This document shows, one piece after another, positions 1 through 8,295 of a stretch of 64,000 bases of DNA. Below the pieces are notes generated by a model, which was not told where the DNA came from, did no database searches, and saw only the letters and a program-made list of their open reading frames with translations. Position 1 is the stretch's first letter, and each line of letters opens with the position of its first letter. Source of the stretch: Caldicellulosiruptor acetigenus (GTDB lineage: Bacteria; Bacillota; Thermoanaerobacteria; Caldicellulosiruptorales; Caldicellulosiruptoraceae); NCBI RefSeq assembly GCF_026914305.1, contig NZ_CP113866.1:602183-666182 (forward strand), in the 5' to 3' direction. The position numbers and the translations under genes were made by a program.

Positions 1-1118
1 AGAACAAAGTGCTTTTAATGCCGTACTCTGACCTTGTTGGCGTGTTTCCCGGCTGCAAGGTGATTGCACAGGACAGCATATTTGAGGTGAAAGTGGGAAA
101 AGAGCTTTTAGGCAGAATCCTTGACGGTCTAGGTCAGCCAATTGACGGCAAAGGGGAGATAAAGTCAAAGATAAAATACCCTGTTGAAAACAGGGCGCCA
201 AACCCGCTCGAAAGACCCAGGATAGACACCATAATGCCGCTTGGAATAAAGGCTATAGACACTCTTTTGACCATTGGCAAGGGACAGAGAGTTGGCATAT
301 TTGCAGGAAGCGGCGTTGGCAAAAGTACCCTTCTTGGCATGATTGCCCGAAATGCAAAGGCGGATGTAAATGTTCTTGCGTTGATTGGTGAAAGAGGAAG
401 AGAGCTCAAAGAGTTTTTAGAAAAGGATTTGAAGGAAGAAGGGCTTAAAAGGTCTGTTGTGGTTGTGGCAACATCTGATGAGTCGGCACTAAAAAGAGTC
501 AAGGCGGCATACGTTGCAATGGCAATTGCAGAGTATTTTCGCGACCAGGGGCTTGATGTTCTTTTCTTAATGGACTCGCTTACAAGGTTTGCCATGGCTC
601 AAAGAGAGATAGGTCTTGCGGTTGGTGAGCCGCCAGTATCAAGAGGCTATACACCGTCTGTGTTTTCTATCATGCCAAAGCTCTTGGAGCGTGCTGGGAA
701 AAATAGAAAAGGGTCTATCACGGCACTTTTCACTGTGCTTGTTGACGGTGATGATTTTAACGAGCCTATTACTGACACAGCACGGGGTATTTTGGATGGT
801 CACATTGTCCTGTCAAGGGCGATAGCCAATAAAAACCATTATCCGGCAATTGATGTGCTTGCAAGCATTAGTAGGGTGATGAACGATATTGTTGAGCCTT
901 CTCACAGGGAGCTTGCGAACGAGACAAAACGAGTTTTAGCTGTGTACAGGGAAGCAGAGGATTTGATAAACATCGGTGCATATACGAAAGGGTCAAACCC
1001 GGAGATTGACAGGGCGATTGAACTTTTGCCACGGATAAACCAGTTTTTAAGACAGGATGTTGACGAGAGATTTGAGTTTGAAGAGGAGATTGAGATGCTA
1101 AAGGCTATAATTTCATAA
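1..1118 (+). CDS. fliI: Flagellum-specific ATPase FliI (5' end outside window)
   Basis: ATPase of the flagellar type III export apparatus, which helps unload axial substrates at the export gate. The reading frame is already open at base 3, so the N-terminus lies upstream; the GTG at 9 is internal. About 370 residues are visible. The P-loop AGSGVGKST sits near visible residues 99-107, the Walker B region reads LFLMDSLTRFAMAQRE, and a catalytic-core GYTPSVFSIMPKLLERAG stretch follows. These are typical of FliI/YscN rather than F1-beta. fliJ follows after 27 bases, as in most flagellar operons. Confidence 0.97.
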   Translation, partial: NKVLLMPYSDLVGVFPGCKVIAQDSIFEVKVGKELLGRILDGLGQPIDGKGEIKSKIKYPVENRAPNPLERPRIDTIMPLGIKAIDTLLTIGKGQRVGIFAGSGVGKSTLLGMIARNAKADVNVLALIGERGRELKEFLEKDLKEEGLKRSVVVVATSDESALKRVKAAYVAMAIAEYFRDQGLDVLFLMDSLTRFAMAQREIGLAVGEPPVSRGYTPSVFSIMPKLLERAGKNRKGSITALFTVLVDGDDFNEPITDTARGILDGHIVLSRAIANKNHYPAIDVLASISRVMNDIVEPSHRELANETKRVLAVYREAEDLINIGAYTKGSNPEIDRAIELLPRINQFLRQDVDERFEFEEEIEMLKAIIS

Positions 1119-1145
1119 AACGCTTTTTGAAAGGTTGAAAAGAAA

Positions 1146-1604
1146 ATGGAAAGGTTCAGGTTTGAACAGCTTTTGAGAATAAAAACGCAGTTTGAAGAGA
1201 TAAAAAAGAGTGAGCTTGCTAAGCAAAATCAGATTTTGAAAGAGTACATTGCACGAAAACTTGAACTGGAAAAGAATATGAATAAAGTCAAAGAGGATTT
1301 AAAAACTCTTTGCCTGAATGGTTTTTCGCCTCAGCAGTTAAAACTTTATTCTCAGTTTCTCGCCGTGTTAAAAAAAAGAAGGGATGTTCAAGACCAGCTG
1401 ATTTACTATCAACAACTCAGGGTTGATGAAAAGAAAAAAGAGGTAATAGAAAGCATGATCGAAAAGAAAAAGTTTGAAAAGCTAAAGGAAAGGTATTTAT
1501 TAAATTTGATGAATGAAATAAAACAGCTTGAGAACAAGGAACTTGACAGAGTGATGTCATACAAAATCTACAAAGGTATAGGTGATAGAAGTGGCAGAGA
1601 CTAA
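1146..1604 (+). CDS. fliJ: Flagellar export chaperone FliJ
   Basis: Short (152 residues), lysine- and glutamate-rich, predicted to be nearly all alpha-helical coiled coil. FliJ is the stalk-like partner of FliI and an escort for export chaperones. Sequence conservation in this family is low, so the call rests on size, coiled-coil composition (opening MERFRFEQLLRIK, a common FliJ start) and its place directly after fliI. Its 3' end overlaps the next gene by 23 bases, which suggests translational coupling. Confidence 0.85.
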   Translation: MERFRFEQLLRIKTQFEEIKKSELAKQNQILKEYIARKLELEKNMNKVKEDLKTLCLNGFSPQQLKLYSQFLAVLKKRRDVQDQLIYYQQLRVDEKKKEVIESMIEKKKFEKLKERYLLNLMNEIKQLENKELDRVMSYKIYKGIGDRSGRD

Positions 1605-2412
1605 GCTTGCAGAAGCTTTATCAGCTGAAAATAAGCCAAAAAAGAAAGAGAAGAAAAAGAGAAAGGGTTTATTAATATTTTTAGTAGTATTTCTAATTGT
1701 TGCCGGAGCGTCGTTTGCCGCTGTGTACTTTAATCTTTTTGGTGCAAAAAATGTTTTAGATGGACTTATAAAGAAAACACCATTTGCAAAAAGTACAAGT
1801 AAGACACAGAGCATTGATTTGCAAAAGGTCTATGAAAAGCAGATTGCAGACCTTCAAAAACAAAAAGAGGCTCTGCAGTCAAAACTTTCTTTACTGGAAA
1901 AGCAAAATGCTAATTTGCAAAAGCAGATAGAAGATTTGACTATGAAAATAACCGACCTTACTTCAAAGCAGCTAGAGGCTCAAAACAAAACAAAATATTT
2001 TGCAAGTTTGCTTCAGAATATGGACTCAAAAAAAGCTGCAAAGATAGTTGAGAACTTGCTGGATACAGATATTCAAGTAGCAAACAGCGTGCTTGAAGCG
2101 ATACCATCCGAAATTGCATCAGAGATACTATCAAATATTGCGCCTGAGAAGACGATAAAATTATTAGGGATTTCAAACGCAAATCAAAAGACAAATTCTG
2201 AAGATATTTCTATTTTGATAGACATCTATAAAAACATTGACCCCAAAATTGCAGCATCAATATTTGAAAATATGATGAGTGATAATACAAAATACGGATT
2301 GGTGATTAGAATATTGAAATCACTTGATACAAAAACATCTTCGCAAATAATAAGTAACATGAGTGCTGAAAATGCTGCAAAGGTTACCTCAAGCCTTTCA
2401 GCATTGAGATAA
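1582..2412 (+). CDS. MotE/YlxF-like flagellar membrane protein
   Basis: The 276-residue protein has a lysine-rich cytoplasmic start, one membrane segment (about residues 29-48, GLLIFLVVFLIVAGASFAAV), a coiled coil (about 75-130) and a C-terminal half with MgtE N-terminal-type helical repeats (MDSKKAAKIVENL, IPSEIASEILSNI, IDPKIAASIFENM, LDTKTSSQIISNM). This is the layout of YlxF in Bacillus and MotE in other bacteria, which are linked to the motor or hook region. The start is GTG at 1582 (or GTG 1591), inside fliJ. The function is inferred from family and position between fliJ and fliK. Confidence 0.8.
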   Translation: MIEVAETKLAEALSAENKPKKKEKKKRKGLLIFLVVFLIVAGASFAAVYFNLFGAKNVLDGLIKKTPFAKSTSKTQSIDLQKVYEKQIADLQKQKEALQSKLSLLEKQNANLQKQIEDLTMKITDLTSKQLEAQNKTKYFASLLQNMDSKKAAKIVENLLDTDIQVANSVLEAIPSEIASEILSNIAPEKTIKLLGISNANQKTNSEDISILIDIYKNIDPKIAASIFENMMSDNTKYGLVIRILKSLDTKTSSQIISNMSAENAAKVTSSLSALR

Positions 2413-2455
2413 TCTAAATTTAAACTTTTAAAAAGAAAGGGGGGAAAAGGAGAAG

Positions 2456-4000
2456 GTGGGCACGCAGAGCGTTGTGAATGCCAGCATGCTGTTACTTAAA
2501 ATACCTTCTGCAACATCTAAAACAAAAGATAGGCAGGGAAGCACCATATCATTTAAAGATGCTCTCAAAAATGCAACTGACAATGCAAAAGATTTAAATA
2601 AGAAAGACAATATTTTACCAAGAAAGGTCTTGGCAGGAGGCTATAGAGCAGCTATTGTATCTTCTCAAGGACAAGCTCAAAAGGATAAAGCTAATTTCCA
2701 AGAAGACAAACTTTTTTCTCAAGAGTTTCCAGACAGTGCAAGTTTAGAGTCAGAAAACCAGGTTCAATCTCAAGTATTGCAAGCACAGATGATAGAATTT
2801 TTGCAGCTAATTTTTAATTTGCTTCAAAGTGGTGAGAGTCTGGACAAGCTGAACTTAGAACAGCTTTTTCAGAATAGCATCCGAGGGAAAGACTTTTTAG
2901 ATTTGCAGCTAAGCTCTGGGCAGATAGACATGAATTTGGTTCAGTATTTAAATTTAAACGGCAAGCTAAGCGATAAAATAGCAATTTCTGAGCTTTTACA
3001 AAACATTGTGCAGAAAATAGAGCAGAAAACTCAAAACCAGCAAGTTCTTGGCTTTAGCTTTGTCCAAGGCAATGGGGTTAATACAGAAAATATTTTTAAG
3101 TTGTTAGAAGAGCTCATATTTGGAAAAGAGGGTCAAAAGTCGTTTTTTGAAGTTAAATCGGATGATAATTCATTGCTTAAAAGTTTGAGAAATCTTTTTG
3201 CACAGGAAGGTCGAAACTTCAAAGTCTTGTCTGAAGCTGATGATGGAGCACAGTTTTTAAAGCAGGTTTTAAAAGAGCTTGAGAATATTGTTAAAAAATC
3301 AAATGACCAAAAAATAGTAAATAGTTTTAATCTGGAGAATTCAGAGAAAGTAGAAATAGGCGAAAAAGTTACCAGCAATTTTAATAGTATAGGTTCAAAT
3401 GACAATAATTTTAACAAAGTTTTTTCAACCTTGCTGAGCAAAGGGGATAGCCCAAGTGTAAATGACAAAAAAGGTGAAGCTAAAACAGAGATTTTAGATT
3501 TGAGACAACATGCTTTTTCGCTTCAGAACAAGGTAGAGGATATAGAGAATACTATGTCTTTCCAAGATGACAAAAGAGTAAAAGAACTCAGAATGTTTAT
3601 AATTAGCCAACTTGCAGAGAAAGTCTCTATGATTCATAAACAGAATTTAACAACATTACAGGTTAGTATAAAACCAGAATGGCTTGGAAGTGTTGTGATT
3701 GAACTGAGCAAAGATAGCAGTGGGAAGATTTTTGGAAATCTCATTGTAACATCGCCGCAGGTGAAAGAAATCATAGAAGGGTCTTTGGGTAGTCTTCTTA
3801 CCATACTCAAAGACCAGGGCATAAACATATCACAGCTAAATGTGAGCTTAGGAGGAAATTCTACTGGTCAGCAGTATCAAGAACAGCAGAGGTTTTCACA
3901 AAGAAGAAATATGGTTGTTCAAGGTAATGAGGATAGTAGTAGAAGCATAGAGAGTTTGATTTATGAAATGAGCGAGGGCATTCTTAATTTAAGAGCTTGA
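2456..4000 (+). CDS. fliK: Flagellar hook-length control protein FliK
   Basis: Secreted molecular ruler that sets hook length and triggers the export specificity switch. The first 370 or so residues are a low-complexity Q/N/S/K-rich linker, as expected for a ruler. The C-terminal part (about residues 375-470) matches the Flg_hook domain: LQVSIKPEWLGSVVIEL, followed by SLGSLLTILKDQGINISQLNVSLG. The GTG start at 2456 follows a purine-rich ribosome binding region (aaaggagaag) with short spacing. flgD follows 11 bases downstream. Confidence 0.9.
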   Translation: MGTQSVVNASMLLLKIPSATSKTKDRQGSTISFKDALKNATDNAKDLNKKDNILPRKVLAGGYRAAIVSSQGQAQKDKANFQEDKLFSQEFPDSASLESENQVQSQVLQAQMIEFLQLIFNLLQSGESLDKLNLEQLFQNSIRGKDFLDLQLSSGQIDMNLVQYLNLNGKLSDKIAISELLQNIVQKIEQKTQNQQVLGFSFVQGNGVNTENIFKLLEELIFGKEGQKSFFEVKSDDNSLLKSLRNLFAQEGRNFKVLSEADDGAQFLKQVLKELENIVKKSNDQKIVNSFNLENSEKVEIGEKVTSNFNSIGSNDNNFNKVFSTLLSKGDSPSVNDKKGEAKTEILDLRQHAFSLQNKVEDIENTMSFQDDKRVKELRMFIISQLAEKVSMIHKQNLTTLQVSIKPEWLGSVVIELSKDSSGKIFGNLIVTSPQVKEIIEGSLGSLLTILKDQGINISQLNVSLGGNSTGQQYQEQQRFSQRRNMVVQGNEDSSRSIESLIYEMSEGILNLRA

Positions 4001-4011
4001 GGTGAAAAAAG

Positions 4012-4506
4012 ATGGCAGACATGATGGTAAGTAGTAGCACAAACGTATCAAGTTCTACCCAAGGTTTAGCTACTTCATCTACCAAAAATGTGCTTGGCAA
4101 ACAGGAGTTTTTAAATCTTTTGGTTACACAGCTAAGGTACCAGGACCCGTTAAAACCAATGGAAGACAAAGAGTTTGTTGCTCAGCTTGCCCAGTTTTCT
4201 GCGCTTGAACAGATGCAAAACTTAAATGAGTCGTTTGAACTTTTAAAAGCCCAGAGCATGATAGGAAGATATGTTGTGGCAACGAATCCACAGGATTCTT
4301 CAAAACAGATTGAAGGAAGAGTTGAAAGTGTTAAAGTAGATGGCAGCAAAGTATATCTAAAGGTGAACAATACAGAAATATCTTCTGAGAATGTGAAAGA
4401 GATTTATTACGCATACTCTGAAGAGGTTTTATCAGATATTCTCAGCAAAGTACCATCAAAAGAAGAACTGCTTGAAATATTAAGCTCCTTACAAAAAGGA
4501 GAATGA
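4012..4506 (+). CDS. flgD: Flagellar hook assembly protein FlgD
   Basis: Hook cap/scaffold protein needed to polymerise FlgE. The 164-residue protein carries the diagnostic N-terminal FlgD block near residues 29-70: LGKQEFLNLLVTQLRYQDPL, then EFVAQLAQFSALEQMQNLN. The short C-terminal part lacks the large FlgD Ig/Tudor-like region of proteobacteria, which is usual in Firmicutes. Its stop overlaps the next gene's upstream region, and the tail aaaaggaga doubles as that gene's ribosome binding site. Confidence 0.95.
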   Translation: MADMMVSSSTNVSSSTQGLATSSTKNVLGKQEFLNLLVTQLRYQDPLKPMEDKEFVAQLAQFSALEQMQNLNESFELLKAQSMIGRYVVATNPQDSSKQIEGRVESVKVDGSKVYLKVNNTEISSENVKEIYYAYSEEVLSDILSKVPSKEELLEILSSLQKGE

Positions 4507-4511
4507 GGAAT

Positions 4512-4871
4512 ATGGCAATTGATAATGTTAGAAGAATCATTACTGGTGGTCAAAGTGGTTATATATCAAATGTAACTAAGCAAGCTACAGAAAATTTTGC
4601 AAGTATTCTTTCTCAAACTCTTAAAATTTCAAAACACGCAAACGAAAGGCTGAAACTTCAGAATATAGATTTAGATGAAGCTACTTTGGACAAACTTGAA
4701 CAGGCTGTGAAGAAAGCAGAACAAAAAGGTCTTAAGAACGATGTACTTGTTTTAAATGGAAATAAGGCGTATATAGTAAATATTAAAAACAAGGTTGTTG
4801 TGACTGTAAAAGATGTGTCAGGCTTGAAAGATAACATATTCACAAACATTGATGGTGTGCTGATGATTTAA
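4512..4871 (+). CDS. Flagellar operon protein (TIGR02530-like)
   Basis: Protein of about 119 residues between flgD and flgE. It resembles the short conserved flagellar operon protein found at this position in Clostridia and Bacilli, with the core FASILSQTLKISKHANERL, LDKLEQAVKKAEQKG and ALIVNIKNK-like strands (here KAYIVNIKNKVVVTV). The biochemical role is not known to me. The ATG at 4512 is preferred over the in-frame ATG at 4503 because the SD aaaaggag then has about 9 bases of spacing. Confidence 0.8.
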   Translation: MAIDNVRRIITGGQSGYISNVTKQATENFASILSQTLKISKHANERLKLQNIDLDEATLDKLEQAVKKAEQKGLKNDVLVLNGNKAYIVNIKNKVVVTVKDVSGLKDNIFTNIDGVLMI

Positions 4872-4995
4872 ACTAATTGGGGGATGGACCCGCAAGATGG
4901 GAGGTCCCCCGAAGAAGGACCTTTCTGACTGACAGAGGAAAGGTCCAAAAAAGAGAGAGATACCATGTCAACGAAAAAGGGGGATTTTGTCAAAG
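4871..4995 (+). promoter_or_regulatory. Candidate structured leader before flgE
   Basis: The gap between two tightly packed flagellar genes holds several complementary elements. GGGGGA (4879-4884) can pair with TCCCCC (4905-4910). GGACC occurs at 4886-4890 and 4917-4921, and GGTCC at 4903-4907 and 4942-4946, so each can pair with more than one partner. The longest stem is GGACCTTTC (4917-4925) with GAAAGGTCC (4938-4946). No T-run follows, so it is not a simple intrinsic terminator. Mutually exclusive stems suggest translational or processing control of flgE; this is inference. Confidence 0.45.
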
Positions 4996-6465
4996 ATGAT
5001 GAGGTCAATGTTTTCATCTATCTCTGCGCTTCGCGCTCACCAGACCAGGATGGATGTGATTGGTGATAACATCGCCAATGTAAATACAGTGGGGTTCAAG
5101 TCAAGCAGGGTGACATTTGCATCTGTTTTTGCCTCTGTGTTAAAATCAGCATCAGCTCCTGATACAGCCTCTGGAAGAGGCGGATCAAATCCTATGCAGA
5201 TAGGACTTGGTGTGTCTGTTGCCTCTGTTGATATGAACATGACAAGAGGAAGTCTTCAGCGAACCGATAATCCCACAGACCTTGCAATTGAAGGCGACGG
5301 ATTTTTTGTGGTGGGTGGGGATGGAAAAGCTCCGCGCTTCACAAGGGCAGGAAATTTCAGCTTAGACAAAATGGGAAATTTAGTGACAGCAACAGGCTTA
5401 AATGTGCTGGGGTGGATGTATGACCCTGTAAACAATCAGATTGACACCACAAAATCACCTTCAAAGATAAACATACTTGCATTTCCCACTCTGCCTCCCA
5501 AGGCAACAGATAAGATTAGTTTTGATGGTAATTTGAGCGCTGATACAAAGATATATTCAGGACAGATAACAAATTACGAGGACTTATTAAATGTACCCGC
5601 TGACAGCAAGTATTCAACAAGTTTTAAAATTTATGATTCGCAAGGAAAAGAACACACATTGCAGCTTACGTTTGTAAAAACAGGCGATAACACATGGGAA
5701 TGGTTTGTGGATGCTCCGAGGGTAAAGAAAAATCTTGGTACTGCTCAAAATCCGGACGAGAAATATGTGTATGTTGATGAAATGCTGGATGCTAACAATG
5801 CTTATGACAACTTCATCGCAAGAGGAACAATTACTTTTGGGCAAGCTGGTAAAGTTTTTGATAATGAAGATACAGCTAATGTGGTTGAAGGTATTACTAT
5901 TACAGGGGGAAGATTTATAAATAGTGGGGATGGAACTTTCACAATAAAATTTAAGAACGATGTTGTAAATCCTATCACATTAAAAGTTAACAGTGCTGAG
6001 TTTGATGTAAATGACAATACAAATATTGCATTTTTCCTCAAAAATATAACACAGTTTGGTAATATGGAAAGCTCGATAAGAGTTGCGCAAATGACAGGAT
6101 ATGCCGCAGGGAGTCTTCAGGGATTTAACGTTGATGCATCAGGCAAGATTACAGGTGTTTACTCAAATGGTTTGAACCAGCTGATAGGACAGATTGCAAT
6201 TGCTACATTTGCAAACCCTGCAGGACTTCAGCGAATTGGAGATAACCTTTATATAAACACCGTAAACTCAGGTGACCCAGAGATTGGAACACCTGGTTCT
6301 GGTTCGAGAGGTACAATATCTCAGGGAACGCTTGAGATGTCAAATGTTGATTTGGCAAAAGAGTTTACAGACATGATAGTTACCCAAAGAGGGTATCAGG
6401 CAAACGCAAGAGTGATAACAGCATCAGATGAGCTTTTGCAGGATTTGGTAAATATTAAGAGGTAA
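4996..6465 (+). CDS. flgE: Flagellar hook protein FlgE
   Basis: Structural subunit of the hook. The N-terminal MMRSMFSSISALRAHQTRMDVIGDNIANVNTVGFKSSR and the C-terminal MSNVDLAKEFTDMIVTQRGYQANARVI blocks are the paired D0 helices of rod/hook proteins. A FlgE-type D1/D2 insertion lies between (about 489 residues in all, in the usual range). The start is probably ATG 4996; TTG 4987 is an in-frame alternative closer to the purine tract. An out-of-frame ATG at 4965 opens a 34-codon frame that overlaps this start. Confidence 0.96.
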   Translation: MMRSMFSSISALRAHQTRMDVIGDNIANVNTVGFKSSRVTFASVFASVLKSASAPDTASGRGGSNPMQIGLGVSVASVDMNMTRGSLQRTDNPTDLAIEGDGFFVVGGDGKAPRFTRAGNFSLDKMGNLVTATGLNVLGWMYDPVNNQIDTTKSPSKINILAFPTLPPKATDKISFDGNLSADTKIYSGQITNYEDLLNVPADSKYSTSFKIYDSQGKEHTLQLTFVKTGDNTWEWFVDAPRVKKNLGTAQNPDEKYVYVDEMLDANNAYDNFIARGTITFGQAGKVFDNEDTANVVEGITITGGRFINSGDGTFTIKFKNDVVNPITLKVNSAEFDVNDNTNIAFFLKNITQFGNMESSIRVAQMTGYAAGSLQGFNVDASGKITGVYSNGLNQLIGQIAIATFANPAGLQRIGDNLYINTVNSGDPEIGTPGSGSRGTISQGTLEMSNVDLAKEFTDMIVTQRGYQANARVITASDELLQDLVNIKR

Positions 6466-6485
6466 AAGTGTAGGTAAATAGTCGG

Positions 6486-6530
6486 GGGAGGGAGAAAAAG
6501 GTGTGCTGTGTGAGTCTTTTTCTCCTTCCC
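6486..6530 (+). terminator. Strong hairpin between flgE and flbD (attenuator or mRNA stabiliser)
   Basis: A 15-base-pair stem joins 6486-6500 and 6516-6530 with one G-U pair and a 15-base loop. It starts 20 bases after the flgE stop. The downstream sequence is ttgaaaaaga, not a U-tract, so full intrinsic termination is unlikely. A stem here could protect the 3' end of the highly expressed hook message or reduce read-through to flbD. The structure is read directly; the role is inferred. Confidence 0.55.
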
Positions 6531-6587
6531 TTGAAAAAGAACTGATAATCCTTTTTCATTTCAATATCTTCAAGAGGTTGATTGTAT

Positions 6588-6815
6588 ATGATAAAATTGA
6601 GAAGGATAAACAACAAAGAGTTTGTGGTAAATGCAGATTTCATAGAGTTTGTGGAATCCACACCAGACACTGTTATAACCCTCACAAACGGTGTAAAACT
6701 TGTTGTGAAAGAGTCTGTGGATGAGGTTATTGAAAAGGTCATTGAATATAAAAAGAGGATTTTTGAGGGTATTATATTTAATATACAACCTTTACAAAAG
6801 GAGCATGAACAATGA
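6588..6815 (+). CDS. flbD: Flagellar protein FlbD
   Basis: Small FlbD-family protein of about 75 residues, starting MIKLRRINNKEFVVNADFI and containing TPDTVITLTNGVKLVVKES, the family signature. In Bacillus the equivalent gene (ylzI/swrD) affects motor power. The ATG at 6588 is favoured over TTG 6582 because MIKL is the usual family start. Its stop overlaps the fliL ATG (ATGA), indicating coupling. It is not related to the Caulobacter transcription regulator of the same name. Confidence 0.88.
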   Translation: MIKLRRINNKEFVVNADFIEFVESTPDTVITLTNGVKLVVKESVDEVIEKVIEYKKRIFEGIIFNIQPLQKEHEQ

Positions 6816-7282
6816 AAGGCGAAAAGTTAAATTCAATCATTCTCATTTTACTTGTTTTGCTTCTTCTAATGATGGTGGGGATGGGAATAGGGTTTTTGAC
6901 AGTTGTAAAAAATCTATCACCTACTTCATCAGCTGCAAAAACTACTTCAGTAGAGAAAAAACCAGAAAAGCTTTATACATACGACGTAAATGATGGTAAA
7001 GCTCTTATGAGCAACCTGCAGGATACTCAAACAAATGCAGGAAGAATTATCAGAGTGACAGTTCAGCTTGAGGTAACAGACAAAAAGCTTCCTGAGACCA
7101 TGAAAGAGAAAAATATAGTTATTGCTGATATAATCGACAGTGTTTTGAGAAGCAAGACAGCAGATGAGCTTTTAAAGCCCGAGGGGAAAGAAAAGGTCAG
7201 AAAAGAGATTAAAGATAGGTTAAATGAGATATTTGAGAATAAAGTGTACAACGTCAATTTCGGTGAGTTTATCATCCAGTAA
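6812..7282 (+). CDS. fliL: Flagellar basal body-associated protein FliL
   Basis: Single-pass inner-membrane protein around the stator/basal body, 156 residues. A membrane segment covers about residues 6-33 (IILILLVLLLLMMVGMGIG), and a periplasmic FliL domain follows with NAGRIIRVTVQLEV, IVIADIIDSVLRSKTADEL and a C-terminal VYNVNFGEFIIQ, all family features. SD aaaggag lies 9 bases before the ATG. Position between flbD and fliM is conserved in Firmicutes. Confidence 0.93.
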   Translation: MKGEKLNSIILILLVLLLLMMVGMGIGFLTVVKNLSPTSSAAKTTSVEKKPEKLYTYDVNDGKALMSNLQDTQTNAGRIIRVTVQLEVTDKKLPETMKEKNIVIADIIDSVLRSKTADELLKPEGKEKVRKEIKDRLNEIFENKVYNVNFGEFIIQ

Positions 7283-7305
7283 AAAAAGGTGGTGAAAGTA
7301 AGAAT

Positions 7306-8295
7306 ATGGGCGATATACTGTCGCAGAGTGAAATAGATGAGCTTTTGCGTTCACTTACATCTGGCGAGCTTTCAATAGAGGAGATTCAAAAGCCAAAACA
7401 AGAAAAGAACATAAGGGTATATGATTTTAAAAGGCCGAGTAAGTTTGCAAAAGACCATTTGAGAACCCTTCAGATGATATTTGAAAATTATGCCCGGATT
7501 GTCACCACCTTTTTATCTGGGTATTTGAGAACAGTTGTGCAGATGGACGTTTTATCTGTTGAACAGCTAACATATTATGAATTTAGCAATTCTCTTTCAA
7601 ACCCGGTTGTAATGGGCGTTGTAAATTTTTCACCGCTCAAAGGAAGTATTGTGTTTGAGATGGCACCTGAGCTTGCGTTTGCCATGATTGATAGAGTCCT
7701 TGGAGGATTTGGCAAAGGAATAGACAAGGTGAGGACTTTTACTGAAATTGAGCTTGCACTGATAGAAAGGCTGCTTCAACAGCTTATTAACTATTTCCAG
7801 GAGGCATGGGAGAATATTATCCAGCTTCGGCCACGGCTTGAAAAGATAGAGACAAACCCTCAGTTTACCCAGATTGTATCGCCTAATGAGACAGTTGCGC
7901 TTGTGACCATTGCCATGAAGGTTGGCGAGGCAGAAGGTATGGCAAATATTTGCCTTCCGCATATGGTGATAGAGCCTATAATGCCGAGGCTATCAACAAA
8001 GTTCTGGTTTTCAACTTCTGCAAAGGAAACATCAGAGGAGACAAAAGAGTATTTGCAGAAAAAAATTGAGAGAACAAGGGTTACAGTGAAAGCAGTACTT
8101 GGTAGAACACAAGTTACGGTTCGGGAATTTTTAGAGCTTCAGGTGGGTGATGTGCTGAGGCTTGACAGGAGAAAGAATCAGGAGATAGAAGTTTTTGTCG
8201 GGAACAAGTTAAAGTTTTATGGTGTTCCAGGACGAAAAGAAGGCAGGATTGCAGTAAAGATTACACGAGTAGAAGAGGGGGAGGATTTTAGATGA
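7306..8295 (+). CDS. fliM: Flagellar motor switch protein FliM
   Basis: C-ring switch component that binds CheY-P. The N-terminal MGDILSQSEIDELLRSL is the CheY-P-binding helix. The middle CheC-like domain and the C-terminal SpoA/FliN-like domain (VTVREFLELQVGDVLRLDR) complete a standard 329-residue FliM. It overlaps fliY by 4 bases (ATGA). The SD-like ggtgg lies upstream of ATG 7306. Confidence 0.97.
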   Translation: MGDILSQSEIDELLRSLTSGELSIEEIQKPKQEKNIRVYDFKRPSKFAKDHLRTLQMIFENYARIVTTFLSGYLRTVVQMDVLSVEQLTYYEFSNSLSNPVVMGVVNFSPLKGSIVFEMAPELAFAMIDRVLGGFGKGIDKVRTFTEIELALIERLLQQLINYFQEAWENIIQLRPRLEKIETNPQFTQIVSPNETVALVTIAMKVGEAEGMANICLPHMVIEPIMPRLSTKFWFSTSAKETSEETKEYLQKKIERTRVTVKAVLGRTQVTVREFLELQVGDVLRLDRRKNQEIEVFVGNKLKFYGVPGRKEGRIAVKITRVEEGEDFR

